From positions 124,001 to 188,000 of the forward strand of contig CAVQZG010000008.1 of assembly GCA_963718305.1 (NCBI GenBank): a stretch of 64,000 nucleotides of DNA, in the 5' to 3' direction. How positions within the stretch are numbered: position 1 is the stretch's first letter; each line of letters begins with the position of its first letter. Position numbers and translations under genes: made by a program. The stretch is from RYN-230 sp963718305 (GTDB lineage: Bacteria; Actinomycetota; Actinomycetes; Streptosporangiales; Streptosporangiaceae). The notes below the pieces were generated by a model that worked only from the letters and a program-made list of their open reading frames with translations, had not been told where the DNA came from and did not search any database. Below are positions 1 to 9,240 of the stretch, piece by piece.

Positions 1-2130
1 TCACGCCGCTCCATGTCCGGCCGGCCGGGCCCGTGACCGCCCGGGACGACCCGCACGTGCTCTCGCCAGCTGCTGCCGGCCCGGTGCTGGCCCGGGCCGC
101 TCAGGGCCCGTTCCACCAGGGTCGGCCGGGTGCTGGAAGCGCCCCGGACGACGACGATGGGCGGCGTCGAAGGGCTGGCCGGGGCCGGGGGCGGCCCGGC
201 CTCCGGCGGTGCGCCCTGGGGTTGTGCGCTCTGGGGCGACAGATCCTCGTCCGGGCGGTATCCGTCTGATCCCTCTTCGTCCGGCCCGTCTTCGCCCGGC
301 TCGTATTGGTCTGGGCCGTCTCGGGTGGGGGCCTGCTGGACCGGTGCCTGCGCCACTGGCTCGGCCCGCTCAGGTTCGGCCTCCGCGTGCTCGGCCCGCT
401 CAGGTTCGGCCAGCTCCGGTTCGGCCAGCTCAGGCTCAGACGGGCCGACCCCGACTGCATCATGCTCAGCCAGCTCATCCCCGGCTAGCTCGTCCTCGGG
501 AGCCTCGTCCTCGGCCTGGCATCGTCGTGGCGAGCTCGCCTCCCGACTCGTCCTCGGTCGCTGGGCGACCGGCTCGGGCTCGCCGCAGCCAGGCCTCGGA
601 ACTCGTCCAGTGCTCATCCGAGCCTCGGGCACCGCCAGGCGGCTCGGCGCCCTCCTGGAGCGCCTGAGCCCGCTCATCCTCGAAGCCTCGTCCTCAGGCC
701 GTGCATGACAGGCTCGTGCTCGGCCACCTCAGGCTCGGCCAGCTCGGGCTCAGCCATCGCGTGCTCGGCTAGCTCAGGCTCGTGCACCTCAGGCTCGGCC
801 AGCTCAGTCTCAGACTGGCCGGACCCGGCTTCATCGTGGTCAGCCGACTCGTCCGCGACCGGCTCGTCCTGGGTGAGCCGACCCACGGCCGACTCCTCCT
901 GGCCCGGCTCATCCTCGGTCACCCTGGGCGGGTCCAGGCCGATGAAGAATCCGGCCGGCCCGGGGACGCGTGGCGCAGGCACGGGGGCCGTAGGCGGAGC
1001 AGCCGGCGGCGGGGCAGCCGCAGCCATCCCCATCGCCACATCCGTCCCGGGCCCCGGCGCAGCCCCCATAACCGGCCCTGCTGGACATGCCAGCCGATGG
1101 CTCCGGGTTCCCCTCTGCTGGCCCACTGACCGCGGGCCCGGCGGGAGGTGCGGGCGCCGCCGTGTCCGGCCCCGCAGGCGCAGCCGTGTCCGGCCCCACT
1201 GGCGCAGCCGTATCTGGCCCGGCCAGCGACGCCGCCATCCCCAGGACCGGATCCGCTGCCGCCGGGGCCGGATCTGTCCCCGCCGGGACAGGATCGGCCG
1301 CAGCCGCGACGGGACCGGCCGCAGTCGCGACAGGGTCCTCCGCAGCCAGAACAGGATCTGGCGTGGCCGACACCGTCGGCACCTCCGGCACTTCTGGCCT
1401 GGCCGGCACCGCCGACCCCGCAGGACCCCCCGCGTTCCCGAAAACCGGGGGCGCCGGGGCCGGTGGCACAGGAGTAGCCCAGGGCGGCTCGGCTGGCGCC
1501 CGGTTCGCAGTCGCCGGGGCGGCGGCCGGGGCGTGTGGGTCCTTGACCGGCCACGTTGCGCCGGATGGCCGGGCCGCGCCCTCGGGACGAGCCTGCCTGG
1601 TGACGCTTTCCTCGCCCCCAGGGTCGAGTCCGAGCATGGTGGGCGTAAAAGGAGGCCTGGAGGCACGTCGGCCCACTGGACCAGGCCTGCCGACCGGACC
1701 AGGCCTGCCCACCGCACCGGGCCGGCCCACCTGCCCGGCCTGGGCGGCTGGACCAGCCACCGGCTGGGCCGGGGCCTGCCGCTCATCGTGGGCGATCTCG
1801 GCTGGTGCCGTCTCGGCCGCCACGGCCGGCCCCGCCTCCCTGGCCACCGCGGGCGTGAACCCCGCCGCGCCACGAACGCCAGCCGTCCACTGCGGCGGGC
1901 CGCTCCGTTTTTCTGCTGGGCGGCGTAGCCGCGGTGCCGGAGCGGCGCCCGGTACCCGGGTCGGCTGCCCGGCCGAGGTGGCCTGGCCGACCGAGGTGGC
2001 CTGCCCGGCCGAGGTGGCTCTGAGCGGCCGAGGCCACCTCGGCCGCGCTGGCCTGAGCGGCCGCGGCGGCGGCAGCTTTGCGCGCGGCCGCCGGACGGAC
2101 CCGGGCCGGACGCCGGGCGGGGGCAGGGGC
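1..2130 (-). repeat. Low-complexity Pro/Ala/Glu-rich coding tail with tandem repeats
   Basis: The leftward strand is open almost throughout, but protein-like reading jumps between frames. It passes from the TcpE frame to a second frame near 2025, a third near 1085, and at least two more switches below about 700. Read this way it encodes repeats such as GQATSAG, GPDTAAPA and ELAEPELAEP, then an acidic Pro/Gly-rich stretch running off the left edge. No folded domain is visible. The simplest reading is one very long disordered C-terminal extension of the TcpE protein with indels in the repeats. A separate Pro-rich gene cannot be excluded. Confidence 0.45.
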
Positions 2131-2547
2131 AGCGGCCGGAGCCAGCGCCGGGGCCTCGGCGGGCGACCGCTGGACTTCCTCGTCCCGGCGCCAGACCTTG
2201 CCGACCACCACGACGTCGTCCTTCTCCGCCAGCGGAGCCATCCGGCACCAGGTGCCTGGCTCTCCCAGGTAGCGGACCTGCGAAATGATCAGTTCAGGGA
2301 GCCGTTTGCTTTCCAGTACGGGTCGCGTGGCGAGCCAGGTGATCACGCCGGGCGGCAGCACATACAGCCAGAACAGCGTGTGGTTGAAGGGGAGCCCGAG
2401 GATGGTCAGGAGGATCACGTACGGGACCGTGATCGCCGCGAACACGGCGATCTGGCCGACCGGCACCGGCATCGGCAGTCTGAAGTCATACAGCTTGTAG
2501 AGCCGCTTTTCAATACGCCAGATGCTCGTGTAGGTGGGCAGGTCCAC
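1783..2547 (-). CDS. TcpE family conjugal transfer membrane protein
   Basis: Inner-membrane component of an actinobacterial/Firmicute-type conjugation apparatus. The first ~110 residues match the TcpE pattern: an N-terminus with TYTSIWRIEKRLYKLYDF, two adjacent hydrophobic segments at roughly residues 28-75, then a short cytoplasmic part ending in VWRR. The GTG start at 2547 has an AAGGAGAG ribosome site. After about residue 110 the chain becomes Ala/Pro-rich. The in-frame stop at 1783 is probably not the natural end, because coding character moves to another frame near 2025. It lies 30 bp downstream of the TcpD-like gene, so the genes are co-transcribed. Family assignment is firm; the C-terminal boundary is not. 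Confidence 0.8.
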   Translation of the reverse strand: MDLPTYTSIWRIEKRLYKLYDFRLPMPVPVGQIAVFAAITVPYVILLTILGLPFNHTLFWLYVLPPGVITWLATRPVLESKRLPELIISQVRYLGEPGTWCRMAPLAEKDDVVVVGKVWRRDEEVQRSPAEAPALAPAAAPAPARRPARVRPAAARKAAAAAAAQASAAEVASAAQSHLGRAGHLGRPGHLGRAADPGTGRRSGTAATPPSRKTERPAAVDGWRSWRGGVHARGGQGGGAGRGGRDGTSRDRPR

Positions 2548-2577
2548 CAGGTGCTCTCCTTCCGGCCTGGGCGGAGA

Positions 2578-2835
2578 TCAGTGGACGCCGAGCGCGTTCG
2601 CGATGCCCTGAGCGAGCTCTTGCACGATGCTCGGGGTGTAGAAGATCACCGCGATCGCGACGGCGAGCACAAGGAACTGCACAAACCGGATGGTTTCCCG
2701 AGTGAACAAGAAGAACAGGGCGACGATCCCGACGATCCCAAGGAACAGCGGCCCGAACAGCCCCTGCAAGTAGTTGACCAGCCCCGAGGTGCTGAGCGAC
2801 GACGGGGCCGCGATGATCAGCGATTGGAACGACAT
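2578..2835 (-). CDS. TcpD-like small membrane protein of conjugation module
   Basis: An 85-residue protein with two hydrophobic segments (about residues 28-48 and 51-70). It has the size and position of TcpD-type proteins, which sit between TcpC and TcpE in conjugative elements. The segment LFGPLFLGIVGIVALFF resembles the pore-like subunits of type IV secretion systems. It starts with ATG after a CGGAG site and lies between the TcpC and TcpE genes in the same orientation. The call rests on size, topology and context; sequence similarity alone is weak at this length. Confidence 0.7.
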   Translation of the reverse strand: MSFQSLIIAAPSSLSTSGLVNYLQGLFGPLFLGIVGIVALFFLFTRETIRFVQFLVLAVAIAVIFYTPSIVQELAQGIANALGVH

Positions 2836-2902
2836 CGGTCTACTCCGGGTTATGGGGGGATCACGCCTGGCCGGGCGGAGGCGTGCGGCCTTCGTAGTGT
2901 GG

Positions 2903-3904
2903 TCATGGCGGCCCCGGGGACTCGGTGGCTGTGCTGATGTCCTTGACGTACCAGGTCCCGTTCTGCTTCACGACGGTGAGCGCATAGCTCATCTGGAGCT
3001 GGGCCGCCGCCCCGCCCTTGGCGATCTGGCCCGTTGCGGTCCTGGCCGGAACGCTCCAGACGACGGTCGCAACGATATGGCGGGTCGTGCCGCCCGGCGG
3101 GACGCTGATGGCAGCTATCGAGTGATAGTCCACCGCACCCTTGAGCCCGGTCAGCGTCGTGCCGGGAGCCAGGAAACGGCCCAGCGTCACTTCATTACCG
3201 CTGGCGTACGCCTGGAAGAACGCCGGAAGCTGGCTCATCAGCACGGCCTGGGTGGCGGAGTCAGAACCAGTGTTCGCGGGCGCGGGCAGGGCGGCTCGCC
3301 CGGGCGCGGGAAGCCAGGCGGGCGCGCTGGACACGACGAGCCCGTCCGACGACGCGTAGACCGGCACCCCCAGCTGCATCAGCTGGCCGTTCACCCTGGC
3401 CAGGAGCGTCACCACGGCGTGATGAGCGTCCTGCACGTCAGTGGTGGCCACCTGCTCGGACTGCAGGACCGAGGTGCCCTGGCCATTCCAGCCGAGTTGC
3501 GGGTCCGCCCCGCTGGGCAGGAACGCGCCGAGCTGGGCTGCGCGCTGCCCGGCATCGTGCGGATTGTAGTTCAGGTACACCTGCCCGAACTGCAGGGCGT
3601 AGGCATCCGCGAGGGTCACCGGGAACCCGCTGGCCGCTGGCACAGAGGTAACCGGGGCCGACTGCCCCGAGCCCGATTCGTTCGACAGGATCGCGACCAC
3701 GCCGCGGTAACCGATAAGCAGCAAGACGGCCCAGGCGATCCCGCGGAAGGCCCAGACGAGCCAGCGGCCGCCCGATCCGCCCCAGGTTCGCCCCGAGCGC
3801 GAGCGCTTGGTCTGCTCGCCTCCGGAATACTCGGTCCCCGCTTCGTAGTCCAGCTCGTGCTCAGCCGAATGCGGACTGCGATCAACGGTTGACCGGCGAA
3901 CCAT
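2903..3904 (-). CDS. TcpC-like conjugal transfer protein
   Basis: A bitopic membrane protein of 333 residues. It has a charged cytoplasmic N-terminus, one membrane segment at about 48-72 (WAVLLLIGYRGVVAIL) and an extracytoplasmic region with two NTF2-like halves ending in the conserved YALTVVKQNGTWYVKDI pattern. TcpC homologues form part of the transfer channel and recruit other components. The ATG at 3904 follows a very good GGAGGTG site, and nothing lies upstream on this strand for 580 bp, so this is the first gene of the leftward conjugation operon. Confidence 0.8.
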   Translation of the reverse strand: MVRRSTVDRSPHSAEHELDYEAGTEYSGGEQTKRSRSGRTWGGSGGRWLVWAFRGIAWAVLLLIGYRGVVAILSNESGSGQSAPVTSVPAASGFPVTLADAYALQFGQVYLNYNPHDAGQRAAQLGAFLPSGADPQLGWNGQGTSVLQSEQVATTDVQDAHHAVVTLLARVNGQLMQLGVPVYASSDGLVVSSAPAWLPAPGRAALPAPANTGSDSATQAVLMSQLPAFFQAYASGNEVTLGRFLAPGTTLTGLKGAVDYHSIAAISVPPGGTTRHIVATVVWSVPARTATGQIAKGGAAAQLQMSYALTVVKQNGTWYVKDISTATESPGPP

Positions 3905-4491
3905 CGCACCTCCGCCCGTTCCTGCGCACGCGCAGCGAAGAGTTGCGGTGCCTTCCTATGCCGTCTATCGCCCTATTCTGCGCCATAACCTGCCGACCCG
4001 GGAGCCCCTTTCGGGAGGCCAACTGCCCGGTGCGCGGGCAAACAAACCGCCCATTGACCGGTGTGAGAGCACCGCGATTGCCATCGTAGGGTCTCTGACC
4101 TGCGACGATGTCGATGCGCAGTGTGCTAGGAACTCTCGGTTGACCGCCGCCAGCGTGCCCCGCAACCCACGGCAAAATAGTTGCACCCGATGCCTTACGA
4201 GGCATCTTAGCTGGATCTGGAGGCCCGGGCGAGCACCGCAGCGCCCGTGTCGCCCAGGCATCTGGCCCGTCTTGACGTGGGCCTCCATGCCGGAGTGGTC
4301 CGTCCGATTGCGGCCCAGCGGTCCGACTTCATGCCCTCTAATACACCACTCTCCCGGGCCTTACCGTCCGCAAATCATCCGGCTTATCGAGCCCCAGAAA
4401 GCACGAATCTCACTGCTCACCCACAAGACCACTGCTGTATACCGGATTAGCGGCCCGGGCGGTTCTCCGAATCACCTGCGGAGATGGCGGC
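3905..4491. other. Intergenic region without a recognisable gene
   Basis: About 590 bp between the TcpC-type gene and the methyltransferase stop. All frames give short, atypical translations. Local AT content is higher than in the flanking genes, consistent with the promoter of the conjugation operon. No attachment site, tRNA or repeat was recognised, although this would be a plausible junction between the mobile module and the chromosome. Confidence 0.5.
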
Positions 4492-5220
4492 TCAGCCCGG
4501 ACGCCGTGCGACGAAGACCAGCTCACGACCGGGCCGGTCGGGTGCGTCACGCAAATCGTCCACGACGAAACCGGCCGCCATCAGGGAATCGGCGACTTCA
4601 TCGCGCTGCCGGAAGCGCAGCGTCGACTCCGAGGTCAGAGTCGCGCTGTCCGCCTCGAACACGAAGACCGACCGGAAGGACACCAGGTCACCACGGATGT
4701 CGGTCACCTCGGACCACGACTGGACCGCGCCGACCCCGGGAACGTCGGCCCGCGACAGCGAGCCAGCGCGATTCCAGTCCCGCCACGCCTGCGCGGCCGG
4801 GTCGCGGGTCTCGAAGACCAGGCGCCCACCGGGCCGGAGAGCGGCATGGGCACTCCGCAGAACTGCGTCCCACTCCGCGTCGGTGAGGAAGACCTGAGCG
4901 ACGTTCCCCGTCATCGTCGCGAGCTCGACCTGGAGCGGAGGCAGGCCGGCCGCGTCGCACCGCAGCCAGCGCACCCGCTCGGCACCGGGCTTGGCCCGGG
5001 CCACCTCAAGCGAGGCACCGGCCGGGTCCGCGCCCACGACGTCGAGGCCACGAGCTGCGAGAAGGCAGGCAAAGGTGCCCGTGCCGCAGCCGATGTCGAG
5101 GACGCTGCGGGCCCCGAACTCCTCAGCGATCGCCGCGTACGCCACGAGGTCGTCGCGATCAGGATCGAGGGGATCGTAGACCCGGGCTAGCCGCGGCTCC
5201 TCGAACAGCGCATCAGCCAT
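4492..5220 (-). CDS. Class I SAM-dependent methyltransferase
   Basis: A 242-residue Rossmann-fold methyltransferase. Motif I (VLDIGCGTGTF, about residues 40-50) binds S-adenosylmethionine. The following acidic residue (VVGADPA) and the post-motif II segment LRPGGRLVFETRDP are also clear. The later part resembles the small-molecule methyltransferase group COG2226/UbiE, so the substrate cannot be predicted. It ends 30 bp upstream in coordinates of the ychF stop, and the two genes point the same way. Confidence 0.85.
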   Translation of the reverse strand: MADALFEEPRLARVYDPLDPDRDDLVAYAAIAEEFGARSVLDIGCGTGTFACLLAARGLDVVGADPAGASLEVARAKPGAERVRWLRCDAAGLPPLQVELATMTGNVAQVFLTDAEWDAVLRSAHAALRPGGRLVFETRDPAAQAWRDWNRAGSLSRADVPGVGAVQSWSEVTDIRGDLVSFRSVFVFEADSATLTSESTLRFRQRDEVADSLMAAGFVVDDLRDAPDRPGRELVFVARRPG

Positions 5221-5249
5221 GACACGACTCCGCAGAGCGATGCCGGGCG

Positions 5250-6341
5250 CTACACGTTGAAGCGGAACTCGACGACGTCGCCGTCGCGCATCACGTAGTC
5301 CTTGCCCTCCATGCGCACCTTGCCCACCGCGCGGGCCGCGGTGAGCGAGCCGGCCGCCACCAGGTCATCGAACGCCACCACCTCAGCCTTGATGAAGCCG
5401 CGCTGGAAGTCGGTGTGGATGACGCCGGCCGCTTCCGGAGCGGTCGCGCCGAGCGGGATCTCCCAGGCCCGGACCTCTTTCGGTCCCGCGGTCAGGAAGG
5501 TCATCAGGCCCAGGGCGCTGAACCCGGCGTGCGCGAGGCGGTTCAGCCCCGGCTCCCCCATGCCCAGTTCGGCGGCCATTTCCACCGCTTCGTCCTCGGG
5601 CAGTTCGGCCAGCTCCGCCTCGGTCTTCACATCCAGGAAGATCACCTGGGCCGGGGCGACCTGCGCGGCCAACTTGGCCCGCAGGTCCTCGTCCGCCAGG
5701 CCGGCCTCGTCCATGTTGAACACGTACAGGAAGGGCTTGGCGGTCAGCAGATGGAGATCGCGCAGGTCAGCGAGGTCGATCCCGGCCCCGGCCGCTCCCG
5801 CGAACAGCGTCGTGCCACCGTCGAGCAGTTGCTGCGCCGCGGCCGCGGCATCAGCTGCCCGCTGGCGCTCCGGGTTCCGGGCGAATTTCGCTTCCTTTAC
5901 GAGGCGTGGTACTGCCTTTTCCAGGGTCTGGAGATCGGCCAGGATCAGCTCGGTGGCCACGGTGTCGATGTCGCGCCCAGGCGAGACGTCTCCGTCGACG
6001 TGGCTCACATCCGGGTCGGCGAACACCCTGACCACCTGGCAGATCGCATCGGTCTCGCGGATGTGCGCGAGGAACTGGTTACCCAGGCCCTGCCCCTGGG
6101 ACGCCCCGCGGACCAGGCCGGCGATATCCACGAACCGTGCGGTGGCGGGCACGATCCGGGCCGAGTCGTAGAGCCCGGCCAGGACGGCGAGACGCGGATC
6201 GGGGATGCCGACGATCCCGACGTTCGGGTCGATCGTCGCGAAGGGGTAGTTGGAGGCCAGCGCGTTGGCCCTCGTCAACGCGTTGAACAAGGTGGACTTG
6301 CCGACGTTGGGCAGGCCGACGATGCCGATCGAAAGACTCAC
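5250..6341 (-). CDS. ychF: Redox-regulated ATPase YchF (Obg-like)
   Basis: A 363-residue OBG-family P-loop protein that binds ATP rather than GTP and associates with ribosomes. G1 is GLPNVGKST near residues 8-16, and the C-terminal TGS domain ends in the conserved DGDVVEFRFNV. The length is that of bacterial YchF. The gene is intact. It is divergent from rmuC, with about 185 bp between the two starts. Confidence 0.95.
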   Translation of the reverse strand: MSLSIGIVGLPNVGKSTLFNALTRANALASNYPFATIDPNVGIVGIPDPRLAVLAGLYDSARIVPATARFVDIAGLVRGASQGQGLGNQFLAHIRETDAICQVVRVFADPDVSHVDGDVSPGRDIDTVATELILADLQTLEKAVPRLVKEAKFARNPERQRAADAAAAAQQLLDGGTTLFAGAAGAGIDLADLRDLHLLTAKPFLYVFNMDEAGLADEDLRAKLAAQVAPAQVIFLDVKTEAELAELPEDEAVEMAAELGMGEPGLNRLAHAGFSALGLMTFLTAGPKEVRAWEIPLGATAPEAAGVIHTDFQRGFIKAEVVAFDDLVAAGSLTAARAVGKVRMEGKDYVMRDGDVVEFRFNV

Positions 6342-6525
6342 CTGCGCGAGTCTAGAGCGGATCGCCGGGTGGACCTGCCGGGCTGGTGCCGCGCCCGGTT
6401 CGCGGACGAGCGGCGGCCGCGGGCCAGGGGAGCTGGCCCACCATGCACGGTGGACCCCGGACCAGGAAACTGGCCGGGCGTGTCGGACAGGAAACTGTCA
6501 GTGGCCGCTGCCACCATGGCGGACC

Positions 6526-8019
6526 ATGGACGTCTTCTGGATGTTCGCCCTGCTCGTGCTGGGAGGCGTGGTCGGCGCCGCTCTCGGTTACCTGTACGCC
6601 CGCGGCCGGCTGGCCAGCATGACCGCCGACCTGACCGGCCAGGCCCGCGCCGCCGAGGAGCGCGCGCGGTCCGCGCAGGACCGGGCGGCCATCATGGAGC
6701 GTGCCGCCCAGGAGCGGGCCGCGCTGATCGACGGCCAGCTGGCCGAGCGCTTCCAGGCCATGTCCGCCCAGGCGCTCGACCGCAGCGCCACGATGTTCCT
6801 GGAGATCGCCGAGGGCCGGCTCAGCGCCGCCAACGCCAAGGCCGCGGGCGAGCTGGAGACCCGCCGGGCCGCGGTCGAGCACCTGGTCCAGCCGCTGCGG
6901 GACACGCTGGCCAAGGTGGAGGACCAGCTGCGGCAGACCGAGGAAGCCCGGCACCTGTCCCACGCCGCCCTGACCGAGCAGATGAAGATCACCCGGCAGA
7001 GTTCGGAGGATCTGCGCGCCCAGACCCAGGCGCTGGTCACCGCCCTGCGGCGGCCAGAAGCCCGCGGCCGGTGGGGCGAGATGCAGCTGCGCCGGGTGGT
7101 GGAGCTGTCCGGGATGGCTCCCCGGTGCGACTTCGACGAGCAGGTCAGCGTGCAGACCGACGAGGGCATGTTCCGCCCCGACATGGTGGTGCGGCTGGCC
7201 GGCGGCAAGAACATCGTGGTCGACTCGAAGGTCTCGCTCGCGGCCTACCTGGAAGCCGCGGAGACCTCGGACGAGGCGGTCCGGGCGGCCCGGCTGGACG
7301 CCCACGCCCGGCATCTGCGCGAGCACGTGGACCGGCTCGCGGCGAAGTCGTACTGGGCCACGCTCAGCCCCGCGCCGGAGTTCGTCGTGCTGTTCATTCC
7401 TGGCGAGGCGTTCCTGGCCCCCGCGCTGGAGCACGATCCCGCGCTGCTGGAGCACGCCATGGTCCGCAAGGTGCACATCGCCACGCCCACCACCCTGGTC
7501 ACGATGCTGCGGACCGCCCAGTACGCGTGGCAGCAGGACGCGCTGGCCGAGAACGCGCGGGCCGCCTTCGACCTGGGGCGTGAGCTCTACGAACGCATCT
7601 CGAGCCTGGGGCGGAACATGGACCGCCTGGGCCGCGCGCTCACCACCGCGGTCACCACGTATAACCAGACCGTCGGCTCGCTGGAGAGCCGGGTCCTGGT
7701 CAGCGCGCGCCGTCTGAGCCAGCTCGGCGTGGTGGAGGGGGACCTGGAGGCTCCCGCGCTCATCGAGGAGGCCACCAGGACGCTGTCCGCCCCCGAACTG
7801 GCCACCCCCGAACTGGGCGCCCCTGAAGCTGCGGCCGAGGAACTGCCCGTCAGCGAACCGGCCTCCCGGGAACTGGCCGCCCCGGAGCTGAGCGTCCCCC
7901 CGCAACCGGACTCCCCGGACCCCCGCCATCCCGCGCCATACCCCCCGCAACCTCCCTGTGCGGAGGAGTCATCCGGGGCTGCCCTGGCGATACCGGGGCG
8001 TAATGGCGCAGCCAGCTAA
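6526..8019 (+). CDS. rmuC: DNA recombination protein RmuC
   Basis: A 497-residue protein with an N-terminal membrane anchor (about 4-22) followed by a long Ala/Glu/Arg-rich coiled coil (about 25-150). The RmuC nuclease-like domain contains RGRWGEMQLRRVVE, VDSKVSL and FVVLFIPGEAF. RmuC limits inverted-repeat rearrangements in E. coli. The last ~80 residues are a Pro/Glu/Ala-rich tail with an APELATPEL repeat. ATG 6526 was chosen because upstream in-frame starts would overlap the divergent ychF and lack the family N-terminus. Confidence 0.9.
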   Translation: MDVFWMFALLVLGGVVGAALGYLYARGRLASMTADLTGQARAAEERARSAQDRAAIMERAAQERAALIDGQLAERFQAMSAQALDRSATMFLEIAEGRLSAANAKAAGELETRRAAVEHLVQPLRDTLAKVEDQLRQTEEARHLSHAALTEQMKITRQSSEDLRAQTQALVTALRRPEARGRWGEMQLRRVVELSGMAPRCDFDEQVSVQTDEGMFRPDMVVRLAGGKNIVVDSKVSLAAYLEAAETSDEAVRAARLDAHARHLREHVDRLAAKSYWATLSPAPEFVVLFIPGEAFLAPALEHDPALLEHAMVRKVHIATPTTLVTMLRTAQYAWQQDALAENARAAFDLGRELYERISSLGRNMDRLGRALTTAVTTYNQTVGSLESRVLVSARRLSQLGVVEGDLEAPALIEEATRTLSAPELATPELGAPEAAAEELPVSEPASRELAAPELSVPPQPDSPDPRHPAPYPPQPPCAEESSGAALAIPGRNGAAS

Positions 8020-8166
8020 CTCCACCGCGCCGCAGCCCGCTTCCTCGGCTTCGGCATCAGCTTCGTGGTGATCGGGCTGTTCTGGATGGGTCACCAGTGG
8101 ATCCTGATCGCCGTGTTCGGGCGCTGCTGGATCGTTTCGGGCGGCCCCGCGTGGAGCAAGAGCTAG
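8020..8166 (+). pseudogene. Remnant of a TMEM175/DUF1211-type membrane protein
   Basis: Directly after the rmuC stop, and in the same frame, is an open stretch with no start codon. It encodes ISFVVIGLFWMGHQW and stops at 8164-8166. That segment resembles the second half of the TMEM175 (DUF1211) potassium-channel repeat, where a phenylalanine-rich helix is followed by a WxxHH-like motif. Neither the family N-terminus nor the rest of the channel is present. The rest of 8167-8416 shows no gene. The call is based on a single motif. Confidence 0.35.
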
Positions 8167-8416
8167 TGGGGCAAGAAGAGGTGGAGAAGACCATCGATCC
8201 GGCCGGCTGACCGTCGGCCGGATGCTCGGCGGACGCCACCTGGCTGACGGGAAATGCTCCCGGTCAAGCGCGTGGCCCCAGCGTGACCCGGCGCTCGCGG
8301 ACCTGCGGTCCAACCCGGCGTCCGGGCGTGTCAATCGCCCTGATTGGGCGCCGCGCCGGGGTACCGTGGCCAGCGACGCCGTCATCAGCACGGCAGCGCC
8401 GGGGAGGGAGCACACG

Positions 8417-9222
8417 GTGTCCCAGCCACGGCCTGACGCGTCCTGGCCCCGGCACCGGCCGGGATCAGACCGCTCCGCCGCGCCACGGGAAACCGCGAGT
8501 TCCTGGTCCCCAGGACGGGTCGACGTGTCCGGTTCCGGGCACCGCTGGGGACCGGCCGATCCCTCGTCCACTCCCGCCCGGGGCGGCGAATGGTCTGCCA
8601 GCACCGAACCGGCCAGCACCGAGCAGACCAGCACTGAGTCGGCCAGCACCGAGCAGACCAGCAGTGAACCGGCCAGCATGCTGAACCGGCCAGCACTGAA
8701 CCGGCCACCACCGAGCGGACTAACGCTGACCGGGGCAATGCAGTGGATCGCGGCCGGATCGCGCTGACCGGGCGCGGCGCGATCGCGGGCATGCTCCTGC
8801 TGTTCCTGGTCAGCCTGCTGGTGGCGAGCTGGCTTCGGTGGGGCGTCCTGGCCGGCGCCAGCTTCGTGATCGGCAGTGTGGCGGCGGCCTGGTACACCAG
8901 GCCGAGGGACCTGCTGGCGGTCGCGGTGAGCCCGCCGCTGCTCTTCTTCTGCGCGCTCATCTGCGTCAAAGCCGTCACCGCGCAGGGCGCCGCGATCATC
9001 TCGACGGTGGAGGGAACCGCGCTGACCCTGGCGAACGTCGCTCCGTGGCTGTTCGCCGGGGTCATCCTGTACCTGATCGTCGCCTGGGCCCGCGGCCTGC
9101 CCCGGTGCGTCACCGCACTGCGCCATGACTTGCGGCCTGATCTGCCCCGGCCACGTTCAGGGAGCCCCGGAACCCCGGTCAGCCACGGAGGCTACCGGCC
9201 CGGCCCGCGCGGCCCGCGCTGA
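8417..9222 (+). CDS. DUF6542 membrane protein, frame broken in a 15-bp repeat
   Basis: The C-terminal ~140 residues form a DUF6542 domain with three to four hydrophobic segments (RGAIAGMLLLFLVSLLVA, AWYTRPRDLLAVAVSPPLLF). The clear start is GTG 8417, 6 bp after a GGGAGGGAG ribosome site. From it a Ser/Thr/Glu-rich region made of STEPA/STEQT repeats is read. The copy at about 8671-8685 has two extra bases, which moves the domain into another frame where the repeat continues as EPASTEPATTE. Without a shift, only an internal GTG at 8743 (159 residues) would express the domain. The gene is next to ispH, a common actinobacterial neighbour. Confidence 0.7.
8603..8712 (+). repeat. 15-bp tandem repeat coding STEPA/STEQT
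   Basis: About seven copies of a 15-bp unit (accggccagcaccga and close variants such as gcagaccagcactga). One copy carries two extra bases (agcatgctga where the others have agcactga), which changes the reading frame of the host gene. Confidence 0.8.
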
Positions 9223-9240
9223 GCCACTACCCCTGAGCCA

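Noticed and set aside
1087..2937. Long rightward open frames across the conjugation genes
   Set aside because: They are antisense to TcpE/TcpD with strong ribosome sites on the other strand. The translation is repetitive Ala/Pro/Gly typical of GC-rich shadows.
5415..7583. Rightward 722-residue open frame
   Set aside because: It lies across ychF (antisense) and rmuC (wrong frame). It has no domain and an Arg/Gly/Pro-rich composition.
8600..8720. CRISPR-like array in the short regular repeats
   Set aside because: The repeats are contiguous 15-bp coding units without spacers, and no cas genes are present.
8743..9222. GTG 8743 as the natural start of the DUF6542 protein
   Set aside because: It has no clear ribosome site. 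GTG 8417 has a strong one, and the STEPA repeat runs across the frame change.
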